Shown here: piece after piece, positions 51,101 to 55,355 of the stretch | How positions within the stretch are numbered: position 1 is the stretch's first letter | Layout: the number at the start of each line of letters is the position of its first letter | Assembly: GCA_002719315.1 (NCBI GenBank) | Contig: PBHD01000003.1 | Location: 43,722-106,240, forward strand | DNA from: Flavobacteriaceae bacterium | GTDB lineage: Bacteria; Bacteroidota; Bacteroidia; Flavobacteriales; Flavobacteriaceae | DNA length: 62,519 nt | Reading direction: 5' to 3' | Notes under the pieces: generated by a model | The model's input: only the letters and a program-made list of their open reading frames with translations | What the model was told of the DNA's origin: nothing | The model's database searches: none | Made by a program: the position numbers and the translations under genes

Positions 51101-52959
51101 GTAATTCCTGCTATGGCAGTAAAACCAGTTGTTGAGGCAGTTGTAGATTTTTCCCACTGATAAAAAATATCAGATGCTGCTGGAGTATCACCCGTTATTG
51201 TCATATTATCAGGATCTCCACCTACACAAATACTTTGTCCTCCAGGATCTGAAATGGTACCGCCGTTTAATGCTGGTGCTACAGTAATAGTTACAACACT
51301 GCTCTCTTCGAAACAAACTTTGTTATTTAATGTAGATATTGCTCTCCTTTTAAAGGTTGTGCTTACTGTTAAAGCTGGTGGATCATAAGATGCCGTTGTA
51401 ACCTTGGGACTTAATTCTGCCCAATCTGATGCTCCAAATGGAAAAGCAAACCATGAATAAGTTATTGCTCCACTGCCTGTTGCTGAAGCTAAAGAAGATA
51501 TTACACCTGGATTTCCTCCAGCACAAATTGTCTGGTCATTACCAATTGCTCCAACAGAAGTTATGCTATTTACAGCTATGTTTACTGTCTTCTTTGAAGA
51601 ACATCCATCAACCGTAAACCCAGTCACCTCTAACATGATTGGGGTAGCAAATGGAGGTGTTAAAGTTGTTATAGATGTTCCATCTGTTATAGCAATAGGG
51701 CTTCCTCCAAGGGTAAAAGAATATGATGAGGTTATGGCAGGGCCTGTAGCTTTAATTTTTGTTGCTATTTCACAAATAGTAAAAGTTGTCCCGGCTTGAA
51801 TTAATGAAACACCTATTGTAGAAGAAGCCGACGTAGATTTTGAAACTTCTACAGGATATGACATTCCTTTTGCATTTGAAGTAACCTCTATAGTACCTGC
51901 ACCACCTGGACCTATATTTGCTATTGCAGTTGAAATATTTGCATTAGCTTGTATTATAGGAGCCAATCCTGCAGCAAGAGTTGAAGGAGTTTCATTAAGT
52001 GCAGAGGTTGTATAAGCCGCTAGGAGAACTCCATTTACAGAAGCATAATATTTTTCATTTACAGCGCCAGAGTTACCAGAAAATTCAATTCTATTAATTT
52101 GAAATTCTGTAGAAATTTCAACTTCACCAGGAGTATTTGCTTCCATGTCAATTAAAGTTCCTCCCCCTCCAGAATTAGGAGTTTGGTTTACAGTAAATGT
52201 CTTTGAATTAGTACTAATACATCCACTTACGTCAACAACTCTTACACTTATGACATCACCATTAGAAAGTGTGGTTAAAGAAAAAGAAGCATCATTTGTT
52301 GGATTAACTGTTAACGGTGCGCCATTTAAAAAGAAATGATATGTACTACCTCCACCAGATGAAATAGTTACTAGATCTCCCTGGCAAACAGAAGTCCCTG
52401 CTGAAGAATTTAAAGTTGCTGTTGTAGGTATTGGATTTGTAGTAATTGCAGCTGCTGCATAATTATCATCTAAGTTTGGAGCAGCCTCTGCAACTCCAGT
52501 AATAGCCGTTCCTGTAATAGCATTTCCAGTTAAAGAAACTGTAAAAGTGTTTGCCCCAGGAGTGTCTAGATCAATATTATTAAATGTAATTGTTGTGGTT
52601 GCTCCTCCTGCTAATGATCCAGTCAATGCTTGATTTAATCCAGCAGCTCCTCCGTTATCAGTTCTGTTAGGACCATTAAGCACAACATTTACATTAAGGG
52701 CTGTAGCTGCATTACCAAAATTTATCGTGTATGTACTTTGATTTGTAATTTCAACAGCTAGAGAATATGTCGCAGTTGGACAAGTAGCCGGTAAAACTAT
52801 AGGGGAAGGTGGAGCAGGGTTAGGAACTGATATTCCACTTAGTTTACTTATTTTAAGTATATCAGTTGGTCCTTGAGAATAAAGACTTGAGAAAAATAGG
52901 AAAATCCACAAATATCCTATTCTTAACAGTCCCCTACTGAAAAGGTTTTTACAACTCAT
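32662..52959 (-). CDS. Giant SprB-like adhesin with type B T9SS sorting domain (about 6,765 aa)
   Basis: One uninterrupted frame of about 20.3 kb occupies a third of the window. I start at ATG 52959 (MSCKNLFSRGLLRIG, then WIFLFFSSLYSQ, a signal peptide) rather than the in-frame TTG at 52977. Ordered regions are: Ig-like modules each opening with a CxGxxP motif (51.6-44.6 kb), a central array of 400-residue repeats (42.0-38.0 kb), SprB-type repeats such as CKGDSNGSFTFVIKGGTPPYEY (37.6-34.5 kb), a PKD-like segment with RWDWGDN, two Ca-binding-like DxDGDG loops, and a CHU_C-type end (NVFTPNGDKKNDYFG to AFMILK). The protein is Thr, Ser, Gly and Ala rich and low in charge, unlike its neighbours, and its G+C looks clearly higher. 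It is probably exported by the T9SS to the cell surface for adhesion or gliding. Homology to F. johnsoniae SprB (also about 6,500 aa, with sprF downstream) is at the level of architecture, not proven orthology. Confidence 0.93.
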   Translation of the reverse strand: MSCKNLFSRGLLRIGYLWIFLFFSSLYSQGPTDILKISKLSGISVPNPAPPSPIVLPATCPTATYSLAVEITNQSTYTINFGNAATALNVNVVLNGPNRTDNGGAAGLNQALTGSLAGGATTTITFNNIDLDTPGANTFTVSLTGNAITGTAITGVAEAAPNLDDNYAAAAITTNPIPTTATLNSSAGTSVCQGDLVTISSGGGSTYHFFLNGAPLTVNPTNDASFSLTTLSNGDVISVRVVDVSGCISTNSKTFTVNQTPNSGGGGTLIDMEANTPGEVEISTEFQINRIEFSGNSGAVNEKYYASVNGVLLAAYTTSALNETPSTLAAGLAPIIQANANISTAIANIGPGGAGTIEVTSNAKGMSYPVEVSKSTSASSTIGVSLIQAGTTFTICEIATKIKATGPAITSSYSFTLGGSPIAITDGTSITTLTPPFATPIMLEVTGFTVDGCSSKKTVNIAVNSITSVGAIGNDQTICAGGNPGVISSLASATGSGAITYSWFAFPFGASDWAELSPKVTTASYDPPALTVSTTFKRRAISTLNNKVCFEESSVVTITVAPALNGGTISDPGGQSICVGGDPDNMTITGDTPAASDIFYQWEKSTTASTTGFTAIAGITSPSYDPPLGLTETTWFRRAIIRRSGLTELCREYSTVKPVIVNVVDAGSISSSIEICQSQPTVIGSLGDAIGNGGVSPVTYLWQRYNAGAWAPASTVSGSNSASNYSIPSSIYNAAGTYQFRRDAVVGTCSVTTNVVTVTVYAPLVAGVASATLNQMVICAGGDPGNLTTTGGSTGAAAGISFIWQTSPNNASPWTDIPGTNSEEYNPPGGSQATDMYYRRVVIRSNSSGEELCRAESTSILIDINTITAGTINNPQTTVCSGDTPLQITSAVGATVDLGATLSYQWVSRTKTLGVWGAWANAPGGSTSATYQPVALTADTQFARGVISTEGGETCSVSSTIETILVNPANNLAISTSSQTICLGAVPSPLSFIGASTGAGYTNQWLESDDDILYTPIVGAFGTAYSPGVLTSTKYYRLQTTYTNGPTSCTTTSTAGPGTIVVTVDSAAPTSPDITPSTGTVSNTFQEVKINISGTPAVGDKYYITINGTTYFYTVLPGLTSISNVAAGLAPVVLADGNIGSAVANGPDGAGTIVLTANTAGTVYTVKTSSSFGAGAVIGSQITKGSKLITVCVGDLGVATLTATSTVLAGTPTYAFTLNGGNIVDTPDGTITLPGGMVDNAIIIAKSTSNTCATDFAVNVIVNRVTSGIIEAPDSICSGDDPSGFTSLSPATIPAGASIVYEWWVKRSDGSGGYTNTGATGASYDSPALIVSSTFKRVAKSILNGLECTVDSNEIEITVLPDLVAGVASITTNQTSICLGGDPAELSVINGGTPRTAAGPGISFMWQTSLNDLAWTDTGITTENYNPAAGSQSTDLFYRRVVIRRDGLGVELCRANSTSQKINLNSVQAGTVSTSVTAVCNGDTPPLILNATNALPDPGGATLTYQWVIRTRPLAGVWGAWSNAPGGSTSQTYQPGPLTLDTQFVRGVTSLDGTLSCSTSSTAVTILVNPAISTAVSTSSQTICLGSVPSPLTFVGATTGAGYTNQWLESDDNISFTAIPGAFGTSYAPDAPTTNKYYKLQTTYTNGPYTCTVTSTGQPGTIEVTVDSAAPKSPDIIASTGTVTNSLQVTSISLSGTPNVGDKYYVILNGVILTPETAVGGDTALSIAQRLDDTIQADAAIGTAVATSIDATSASISVTANTAGSVFTVRTSTSFGAGLSMGTQINTGSKLITICVDDLGVATLTATSTVLAGTPTYTFTINSITEPDAPDGTLTLPAGMVDNVLVVAKATSNTCATDFAVNVIVNRVTAGTISSSASICPGGDPDGFTGTVATAPSGASISYQWWVYNGTAWNNTGATGPTYDQGSLAVSSTFKRIAFSDLNGQVCSVESNQISITVAAALVGGVASITTNQTSICLGGDPAEISVIDGTVSRTAAGPGISFLWQTSPNGLAPWTDTAVTTENYNPIAGSQVTDLYYRRVVIRRNSGGVELCRDESSSVRINLNSIQAGTVTNTQSTICNGDTPLLITSVADAIADPGFGTLTYQWVTRSRPIGGPWGAWANAAGGSTSETYQSGALTQDTQFVRGATSTDGALSCSESTTIITILVNPAINNAVSTSSQTICSGETPTQLTFTGANTGPGYVNQWLESNDNIAFTAIPGAFGVAYSPPALASARFYRLQTTFTGGGISCTVTTTAGAGTIAISINQAPNSPNIVATSGTVTSTKQVTRVNINGTPATGDSYSVTLDGVLLTSVVASVGSTSLEVAQALDDIIAAEAAIESAITSGAAAAANIEITATTPGSTFTIQTSCSPCTSSSIGEQYILGSKKITFCLADLGTVSITASALGGPGITYDFFLDGTPIVDGPEGTILVPGTMSDTAVLTTRATTNTCSIEWITNLAVNRITGGVIAANQTTCSGEDLAPFTEVVPASGPPGSTILSYEWYIDTVKDGINNFTRIPGATGAVYDHGSLTASATFYRVPIIDFGGVLCNPPLAAGNASLATPDPNANRSNLIEITVSGALTAGVIDQADEVICMGVEGDPTAMTVSGGTPAGATIRFQWQRSTASVLGPFTDIPGVTTAGYDPPAGLGTSTWFRRKISQIDPFGAEKCFAFTNPRLVKVNTVTGGTISGTQTVCNGEIPPLFTSTVDATSNTGVPFDTGTITYLWQRSLDAGSTWNPAPGPNPNNLSTYQAPAITQSQRYRRLAFGTVSGVLCPTGTTTVTSNEIFITRTFNIDQPQLIRANYSGANTGNSGNNTENIIQRSGTTYNNSSCGTPLIDSFEACPVAGATGYEYELTDPTAGSINATTGVVSWSTTFTGSVTIRARALGCGGPSDWTETSFEITSTVSNASTPSLPVAFEEAQISRIRFSSTVTATTGDRWSIFIDGVEYTTYTTAGQTNAQVGLALVNLINNATGVADYVTASGSNPILLTADEIGRSFNVEIERNATSTGFWWMWDPWSANSASYCGPPSGAIPDCQITNTTPNTQFYSDSTGFASMTWDLEVVTVGPGSPALAGSITTDEGVVSWNPGFHGTVNVGVIAWGCDGNPSARSFSTVVIPPNDGLPSDITVLAGSSIPVCPATESQTTYFESSGSDVTWSWNNRAAGQIDAFTGQVTWTTGFSGDVTITATSMGCGNPSVSRKITIVSSAVVSLTSLAGTNNSQNICKGSPGLIPISYSILGAATTASITGLPDGFFGSYSPTTQTDRIILSGIAAADRYDASINGVTYSITVSNTDTLAAATVSLAALIQGNADIATATPNVGTDGVIEVTANLPNKFFYTSVLKEGAGNITSQNVTGTGLFTITGTPSSSVGILTRHDYRITTGGSTCTPTIIDGFFFQYPESQLILKTAGTDNQEICNNSPITDIFYKILGTNAASVTPLVNFDGLPPGMTPGANTAVTATRQKEKVTITGATATSSFSLIINGITKTSGVGGTNAGIAAELESAIDADAALSALVSTDDSAADGTLTIEALAPGVQFGITGSKLSGTGSITIINEEGISQIRIFGTPNVTSNSDVQYVYTLTTNANPGGCVPAATITGTIKVSPLETVTYDNTINLALYPGARTQTLCPSSTLEGISYRIGGAVGSVVVNGLPPGVSSTHSVTAQIDQFTITGVASTNIINLIVNGVSYSKTASNTDTDQTVAVAIATLIDNDTNATISTLTPGGGVIRLTADTPGVPFTSLGIATGGGAAINKTSVTSNVNNVVIEGAPNNTAIKGFPYNYTISTPGASFCNPGQNGGTITVAEGPKIELISASLTDSQEVCNGDNIVTIQYKVNGAGGAQIPALVPATFSGLPSNLFPGIFNATTQQDSITITGVAPGDEIKVYINGIEFSSGAASATSVAAVASVTAGINTSINPNIAGQVVAADLGGGVMTLTAVTSGSPFTLSVAATGGVAAITKSNQRGTGTFTISGQINQSHNTEMTYNYTITSLLNLNSCSAGTATGTIKIEPIETVTYDNTINPALFPGAATQELCPGTDMSGISFRIGGAVPSVVVAGLPPGVTSTHSVTAQQDQFTITGVASTNIINVLVNGVSYSKTATDTDTDQSVAEAISTLINNDTSATVSSSTPGGGVIRLLAETPGVPFSSSGIATGGGAAINKTSVVSNVNNVTLDGTPDNTAIVNKPYTYTITTPGTECASALGGGTITILEGPTLELISAALTDSQEVCNGSNIVTIEYKVTGAQGAQIPATVGFVGLPDTLAKNFNATTQLDSITVLNVNPGDEIKVFVNGIEFSSGAASATSAAAVASVTAGINASINPKIDGEVTATDLGGGVMTITADSAGIPFSLSVDSTGANITKSNQVGTGIYRISGQINQSHDFEATYNYEITTTNNIDSCNAATITGTIKIEPLESVTYDNTINNALFPGAATQELCPGTDMSGISFRIGGAVPSVLVAGLPPGVTSTHSVTAQQDQFTISGVASTNIVAIILNGVSYPRTANNSDTNQTVAEAISTLINNDPSATVSSSTPGGGVIRLIAETPGVPFGSSGTATGGGAAIVKVILQPNVNNLTIEGSPDNTAIVNKPYTYTITTPGTECSSAVGGGTITILEGPKLELTSAALTDNQEICFDDNIIDITYKVTGARGAQIPALNAATFTGLPANISKNFAARTQQDRITVTGVAPGDEIKIFINGVEFSSGAASATSLAAVASLTAGINASINPKVAGEVSPADLGGGIMTITADSSGIPFSLSVDATGGVAAVTKTNLEGTGIYTISGQIKQSHTTEMTYNYQITTTNNINSCTAATATGTIKIIPKEEITLDQLSDPISFGGPANQEVCENASIQGIRFNLTGGAYSASATIAIPPAINGLPPGVGINHVREKQVEEYTVAGIGATNVVNIIVNGISYSKIADGTDTVSSVIQTIANLINNDLNSSVTASRTAVNKILLTSKISGKPFTTSGTAFGGGSSITKTAIGVSPQNNNENYVTLVGGPTENVSSTKIYNYTLTTSGTSCTDDSYAGSITINPLSEISLISAGTTDNQIVCNGAVIDEIVYSISGSIANVNVSGLPGGVNGTWDAILRRFTIKGTIAASVASKTVFTYTVSPVSNDCSPEPVISGTIEVAPDITIDATAFTVSKTLLSATSSGTVSCFGSSNAAITVPDVAITGGVLSIAQVDRINISSSPGPAIEGDVAGVVIDGTVIALTVLDNTGSFGNGSPVESSSSIATRLSNKINTTPGISVTAQANGYGAGTIKITANTSGVGFTATVTRTLTGASSLTIARVADVANSTLTYTYEWSKDGAPGYSFSKNITGLSAGVYQLTVGTSLSGSCSTTSGGITIIEPDELTVSISGNCGASFTATTVGGTAPYIYTLVNNDDGTDDGGSAQTNSLTKDFNGVLGAKYVVKVKDANNCVAYSAVHTVFGSLTIDKSKYDIQNQRCFGRDEGAITKSTTVTQTVSGGSGFYSYTWTGPSGTFTTENISGLAAGDYQLSVVDLNYPSCTASATVTIRPATAITITPDSSNTTQMLCPVASDTVIGADWGTLTVSVTGGTIAPSYQYQWVKLPSGANISDSFGGNTNSVRINSGGDYMVIVSDSNAQVSTGNVSASTASCSISQLFSVTGPSENLSAEIVLGSNDKINGGNVEILFDTSSTTISCKGDSNGSFTFVIKGGTPPYEYKESSGGWTSAAGATVQLTGLSADTYNIRVRDAGQCVSGGQEGVTLSVTQSGTTTDNVGVIISEPSDELSASIDGTQQEIDCSTGIDGKITIKVLGGQAPYQLIWTGPAGSNYKALTSIDNIGGSSSIDNLTYAGDYSVTITDAAKCDLTKEFPLKEKAGSEEKLGKPTITVTPGACGTDEKPKMEGVLNGGTPLEIEWRKKDKAIVQKNMTIISTILVPQLGDAFTITINGVNFTETLTASPTKSSISSLTSALATKVDASAEVSAQAQDLDGDGNNDRIQIKALTLGLAFEYSDSVSRVTGSFSDIKDEVKENAQELVDGWFAQNGDPFGDNLIVDGPPAGLYVLYLTDASGCSPQTSDPVYVSGDNSSLEITVDTSTGGIEYFNTCSYSATPISANFKFNLLGATSLVSITLNGTEITQASGELAVASGGRYTVFDLSPGDYEITATDANNPGCPASQSITVNEATEIKYIGETELSIEKCQDTIALNFEPLTDFIEADNLDAFYTGNSDPYYALELSTPAGLVIKRSSFRTKEEIDTEINTFELEEGLYTLKITNSKGCTNDPSKPILINVTQEISNIVVTEGLVDSLGNPTFSTPVSCLLDAKDGKIGINIAGGPANAEINWEYLNPNDPLTTGYTLLPEYKGYLSMNDLEKGKYRYTITDPDPLITGNCKSKPYAYIQGVIDVEDDKSLVISDGPFVDNNLCNNTAGILRIDVIDSQQSPITFYYGTDFSTAKIVDHVKDDLDSYVVTIDNPQSLANLYVVNDRGCTKSVELNFELGTPGFEYSTPTYNNSISEDDRVINARQDITFTNQSTSPYTKVRWDWGDNVFDEIVIANSSIQTDPALQGDTDGDTWIDWVEFLAGGVSMLESNTLTPEDKDGDGEWDGQKGVLKGDKTHSYGLQGTYLVTLQIENELGCFDQVTKPVKVGKGFFVLPPNVFTPNGDKKNDYFGVLFSGFCYVEFTIYDNTGNVVYPTKSSGENPKISSSSTSTSTTSTLGYAPNFKRDEGGNFLGGPNETGPDGYPDFKPWDGKPEGSDELGVAPYYIWTLKAWNKESCTGEEFDAVVREGAFMILK
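34500..37600 (-). repeat. SprB-type repeat region of the giant adhesin
   Basis: At least four modules show the SprB pattern: a Cys near the start (SCFGSSNAAI, RCFGRDEGAI, SCKGDSNGSF, DCSTGIDGKI), then a GGxxPYxYxW-like strand, then L(S/A)AG(D/V)YxLxVxD. These repeats give the family name and occur in mobile gliding adhesins. Two copies of the small beta module (near 37.34 and 35.21 kb) are interspersed. Boundaries are approximate. Confidence 0.8.
37990..39245 (-). repeat. Long repeat B, copy 3 (about 1.26 kb)
   Basis: This is the third, most diverged copy of a unit of about 400 residues. The unit carries the anchors NTAI...PYTYTITTPG, GPKLELxSAxLTDxQE, GVAPGDEIK, SGAASAT and GLPPGV. The start matches copies at about 40.45 and 41.66 kb; the latter half has drifted (GLPPGVGINH). 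Confidence 0.75.
39246..40451 (-). repeat. Long repeat B, copy 2 (about 1.21 kb)
   Basis: This copy is nearly identical in long stretches to copy 1. For example GLPPGVTSTHSVTAQQDQF and STPGGGVIRL recur, and the DNA stretches around 39630-39680 and 40835-40880 are almost the same. Confidence 0.85.
40452..41665 (-). repeat. Long repeat B, copy 1 (about 1.21 kb)
   Basis: This is the first copy of the 400-residue unit. It consists of two half-units of about 200 residues, each with its own Q-E-(V/L)-C motif and beta module. A partial preceding half-unit extends upstream to about 42.1 kb. Confidence 0.8.
45563..47352 (-). repeat. Long repeat A, copy 2 (about 1.79 kb)
   Basis: This five-module cassette starts at the VNRVTAG motif. 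It has four Ig-like modules (openings ICPGGDP, ICLGGDP, ICNGDTP, ICSGETP) followed by one small beta module, in the same order as copy 1. The next cassette (from 45562, VNRITGG) is diverged and incomplete. Confidence 0.8.
47353..49162 (-). repeat. Long repeat A, copy 1 (about 1.81 kb)
   Basis: This cassette starts at VNRVTSG with module openings ICSGDDP, ICLGGDP, VCNGDTP and ICLGSVP, then the beta module with SGTPNVGDKYYV. It is strongly similar to copy 2, including the linker TSNTCATDFAVNVIVNRVT. Confidence 0.8.
49163..51560 (-). repeat. Long repeat A, copy 0 (about 2.4 kb, with two extra modules)
   Basis: This is the N-terminal version of the cassette, starting at VNSITSVG. It has two additional Ig-like modules (ICVGGDP and ICQSQP) before joining the same order as the later copies. 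It ends in the beta module with SGTPAVGDKYYITINGTTY. Confidence 0.75.
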
Positions 52960-53081
52960 ACAAAATATTATATACAAAGAACGAGCTTTTTGACTAATTA
53001 TTGTAGTTTATCTAAGATAAAAATCACACTTAAATATTTCTTGAAATTTATATTTAAAAGAAAATATTTAATCTATGTAAA

Positions 53082-54059
53082 TTAAAAAAATTTATTTTTT
53101 TTCATCCATTCGTCATTATAAATTTTTCCTATATATCGACTTCCAGAATCATGAAATAAAACAACGACAATATCCTCTTTTTTTAAATCTTTGCTTAATT
53201 GAAGAACACCTTTTATAGCTGCACCACATGAATTTCCAGCAAAAATACCTTCTTCTTTTGCGAGTTTTCTCGTATAAATTGCTGCATCTTTATCAGTAAC
53301 TTTTTCAAATTTATCAATTATATCAAAATCAACATTTTTCGGGATAATATCTTCACCTATTCCTTCAGTTACATATGGGTAAATCTCATTTTCATCAAAA
53401 ATCCCTGTTTCGTGATATTTTTTAAATACAGATCCGTATGTATCAATTCCCCATATTTTTATATTTGGATTTTTTTCTTTTAAAAACTTTCCAACCCCTG
53501 ATATTGTTCCTCCTGTTCCAACTCCAACCACAAAATGGGTTAGCTTTCCATTAGTTTGATTCCAAATTTCAGGTCCTGTTTGTTCATAATGAGCCCTAGT
53601 ATTAGATAAATTATCATATTGATTTACATACCACGAGTTAGGAGTTTCACTTGCAATTTTTTTAGAAACACTGTAATAAGATCTTGGATCATCAGGCTTA
53701 ACATCAGTTGGGCAAACAATAACTTTTGCACCAACAGCCTTTAAAACATCAAATTTCTCTTTTGATTGTTTATCATTAGAAACACATATTAATTTATACC
53801 CTTTAACTATTGCAGCAAGAGCTAAACCCATTCCAGTATTTCCAGAAGTTCCTTCAATAATAGTTCCACCTTTTTTTAATTTACCTTCATCTTCTGCATC
53901 CTCTATCATTTTTAATGCCATCCTGTCTTTTACAGAATTTCCTGGATTAAAACTTTCAACCTTAGCCAATACCATTGGTTTAATATTCTTAACAATAGTA
54001 TTTAATCTAACTAAAGGAGTGTTACCTATTGTATCAAGTATGTTTTTTGAATATTTCAT
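53082..54059 (-). CDS. PLP-dependent cysteine synthase / cystathionine beta-synthase family enzyme
   Basis: This 325-residue fold type II PLP enzyme has the PLP-binding Lys44 in NPGNSVKDRMA, the TSGNTG loop (71-76) and the glycine-rich GVGTGGTISGVG loop near residue 180. The end FHDSGSRYIGKIYNDEWM resembles cystathionine beta-synthase catalytic cores more than CysK. It could make cysteine from O-acetylserine or cystathionine from serine and homocysteine. It lies downstream of an FtsX-type permease (57-bp gap) but has its own TAAATTTG box. Confidence 0.9.
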   Translation of the reverse strand: MKYSKNILDTIGNTPLVRLNTIVKNIKPMVLAKVESFNPGNSVKDRMALKMIEDAEDEGKLKKGGTIIEGTSGNTGMGLALAAIVKGYKLICVSNDKQSKEKFDVLKAVGAKVIVCPTDVKPDDPRSYYSVSKKIASETPNSWYVNQYDNLSNTRAHYEQTGPEIWNQTNGKLTHFVVGVGTGGTISGVGKFLKEKNPNIKIWGIDTYGSVFKKYHETGIFDENEIYPYVTEGIGEDIIPKNVDFDIIDKFEKVTDKDAAIYTRKLAKEEGIFAGNSCGAAIKGVLQLSKDLKKEDIVVVLFHDSGSRYIGKIYNDEWMKKNKFF

Positions 54060-54071
54060 TTTAATAGTTTA

Positions 54072-54079
54072 CAAATTTA
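54072..54079 (-). promoter_or_regulatory. -7 box (TAAATTTG) of the cysteine synthase-like gene
   Basis: CAAATTTA on the plus strand reads TAAATTTG on the minus strand, 12 bp before the ATG at 54059. Confidence 0.55.
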
Positions 54080-54116
54080 CTACTATGAACTTAAACTTAA
54101 AATTCATAATTAATTT

Positions 54117-55355
54117 TTACCTAAACCTCAAACTTTTTGATGGGGAAATTTTTAAAATTATATTTAATGGAATCCATAATAAAAAAGTGCAAACAATAAT
54201 AAATAAGATATTAGTGAATAATATTTCACTTAAGCTGATAATTACAGGAGCAACTTCAACAAAATAAGTTTCAGGATCTAGTTTAATTAAAGCATATTTT
54301 TTTTGAATAAAGAAAAATAATAACCCAAAAAAATTACCAATTAACAATCCTCTTGAAATTATCAATAATCCACTCCATAAAAATATTTTTTTTATTTTAT
54401 TATTTTTTAAACCCATAGTTTTTAATAAAGAAATCATTTTTGATCTTTCAAAAATTAAAATCAATATAGCAGTTGATAAATTAACCACAGAAACTATTAT
54501 TACAATAATTAAAATAATTAGAATGTTAAAATCAAAAAGAGCAATCCATTGAAACGTTGATTTGTACTTTTTTGATATTGATATACTATCTAGATTTGAA
54601 GGTAAATCATTATAGATTTTTTTAGAAATTTTATCAGAGTTATAAATATTATCAATAAAAATCTCATAACTTCCTGTTTTATTTTTCTCCCATTTATTAA
54701 CTCTTCTAATTTGATCAATGTCTCCGTAAATTAAATTATTATCAATATCTGGAAAACCTGAGTTAAATAACCCGACAATTTTAAACCGAGATTTATAAGG
54801 TATTTTTTGATTTTTTGAGTTTTGAAAATATAAATCAACATTATCACCTAACTCAAGTGATAATCTCTTAGCCATTATTTTAGATAAAATAATTTCTTTA
54901 CTAATACTTTTTTTATTTATTTCTGGATAATTGCCCTCAATTAAAAATTCTTTTATGACCTTCCAATTATAATTGGAATCTACTCCTTTAAATATGCCCC
55001 CCTCAAAATCATTTTCCTTTTTAAGAATTACACCGTCAAATGCAACTGAGTTTATAATATTAACAGCATTATTTTTTTTAATTATTTTTCTTAAATTCAA
55101 ATCATCCTCAAATGGCAAAACAGATATTTGAGATTCATTATTTTCAAAAGGCATAACTGAAATATGTCCATTAAAAGCTACTGTTTTAGATTTAATTTTT
55201 TCTTGTAAACCTTTACCTGTTGATATAGCAATTATTATTATGGTAATTCCAATTGAAACTGCTATAATTGCTATATTTATAATACGATTAGAAATGCTCT
55301 TTTTATTAGCATTTTTAAACTGCATTCTTCTAGCAATAAATAATGATAGATTCAA
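54117..55355 (-). CDS. FtsX/LolE-type ABC transporter permease
   Basis: This 412-residue protein has an N-terminal helix (IINIAIIAVSIGITIIIIAIS), a periplasmic domain of about 230 residues, and three C-terminal helices (ILIILIIVIIVSVVNLSTAIL, a second after KKIFLWSGLLI, and a last near 385-405). FERSKMISLLKTMGLKNNKI in the loop is typical of LolE/MacB-like permeases that move lipoproteins or drive envelope processes. No ATPase is adjacent. The start is TTG at 55355, giving the family-typical MNLSLFIARRMQF; the next Met is 10 residues later. The 5' end overlaps the divergent NamZ-like gene by 13 bp. Confidence 0.9.
   Translation of the reverse strand: MNLSLFIARRMQFKNANKKSISNRIINIAIIAVSIGITIIIIAISTGKGLQEKIKSKTVAFNGHISVMPFENNESQISVLPFEDDLNLRKIIKKNNAVNIINSVAFDGVILKKENDFEGGIFKGVDSNYNWKVIKEFLIEGNYPEINKKSISKEIILSKIMAKRLSLELGDNVDLYFQNSKNQKIPYKSRFKIVGLFNSGFPDIDNNLIYGDIDQIRRVNKWEKNKTGSYEIFIDNIYNSDKISKKIYNDLPSNLDSISISKKYKSTFQWIALFDFNILIILIIVIIVSVVNLSTAILILIFERSKMISLLKTMGLKNNKIKKIFLWSGLLIISRGLLIGNFFGLLFFFIQKKYALIKLDPETYFVEVAPVIISLSEILFTNILFIIVCTFLLWIPLNIILKISPSKSLRFR

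Noticed and set aside
35291-52339. Many plus-strand open frames of 60-121 codons opposite the giant adhesin gene
   Set aside because: They are antisense shadows of a repetitive, stop-poor coding sequence. Similar shadows recur at the same place in each repeat copy (for example near 39.2 and 40.4 kb) and carry no family motifs.
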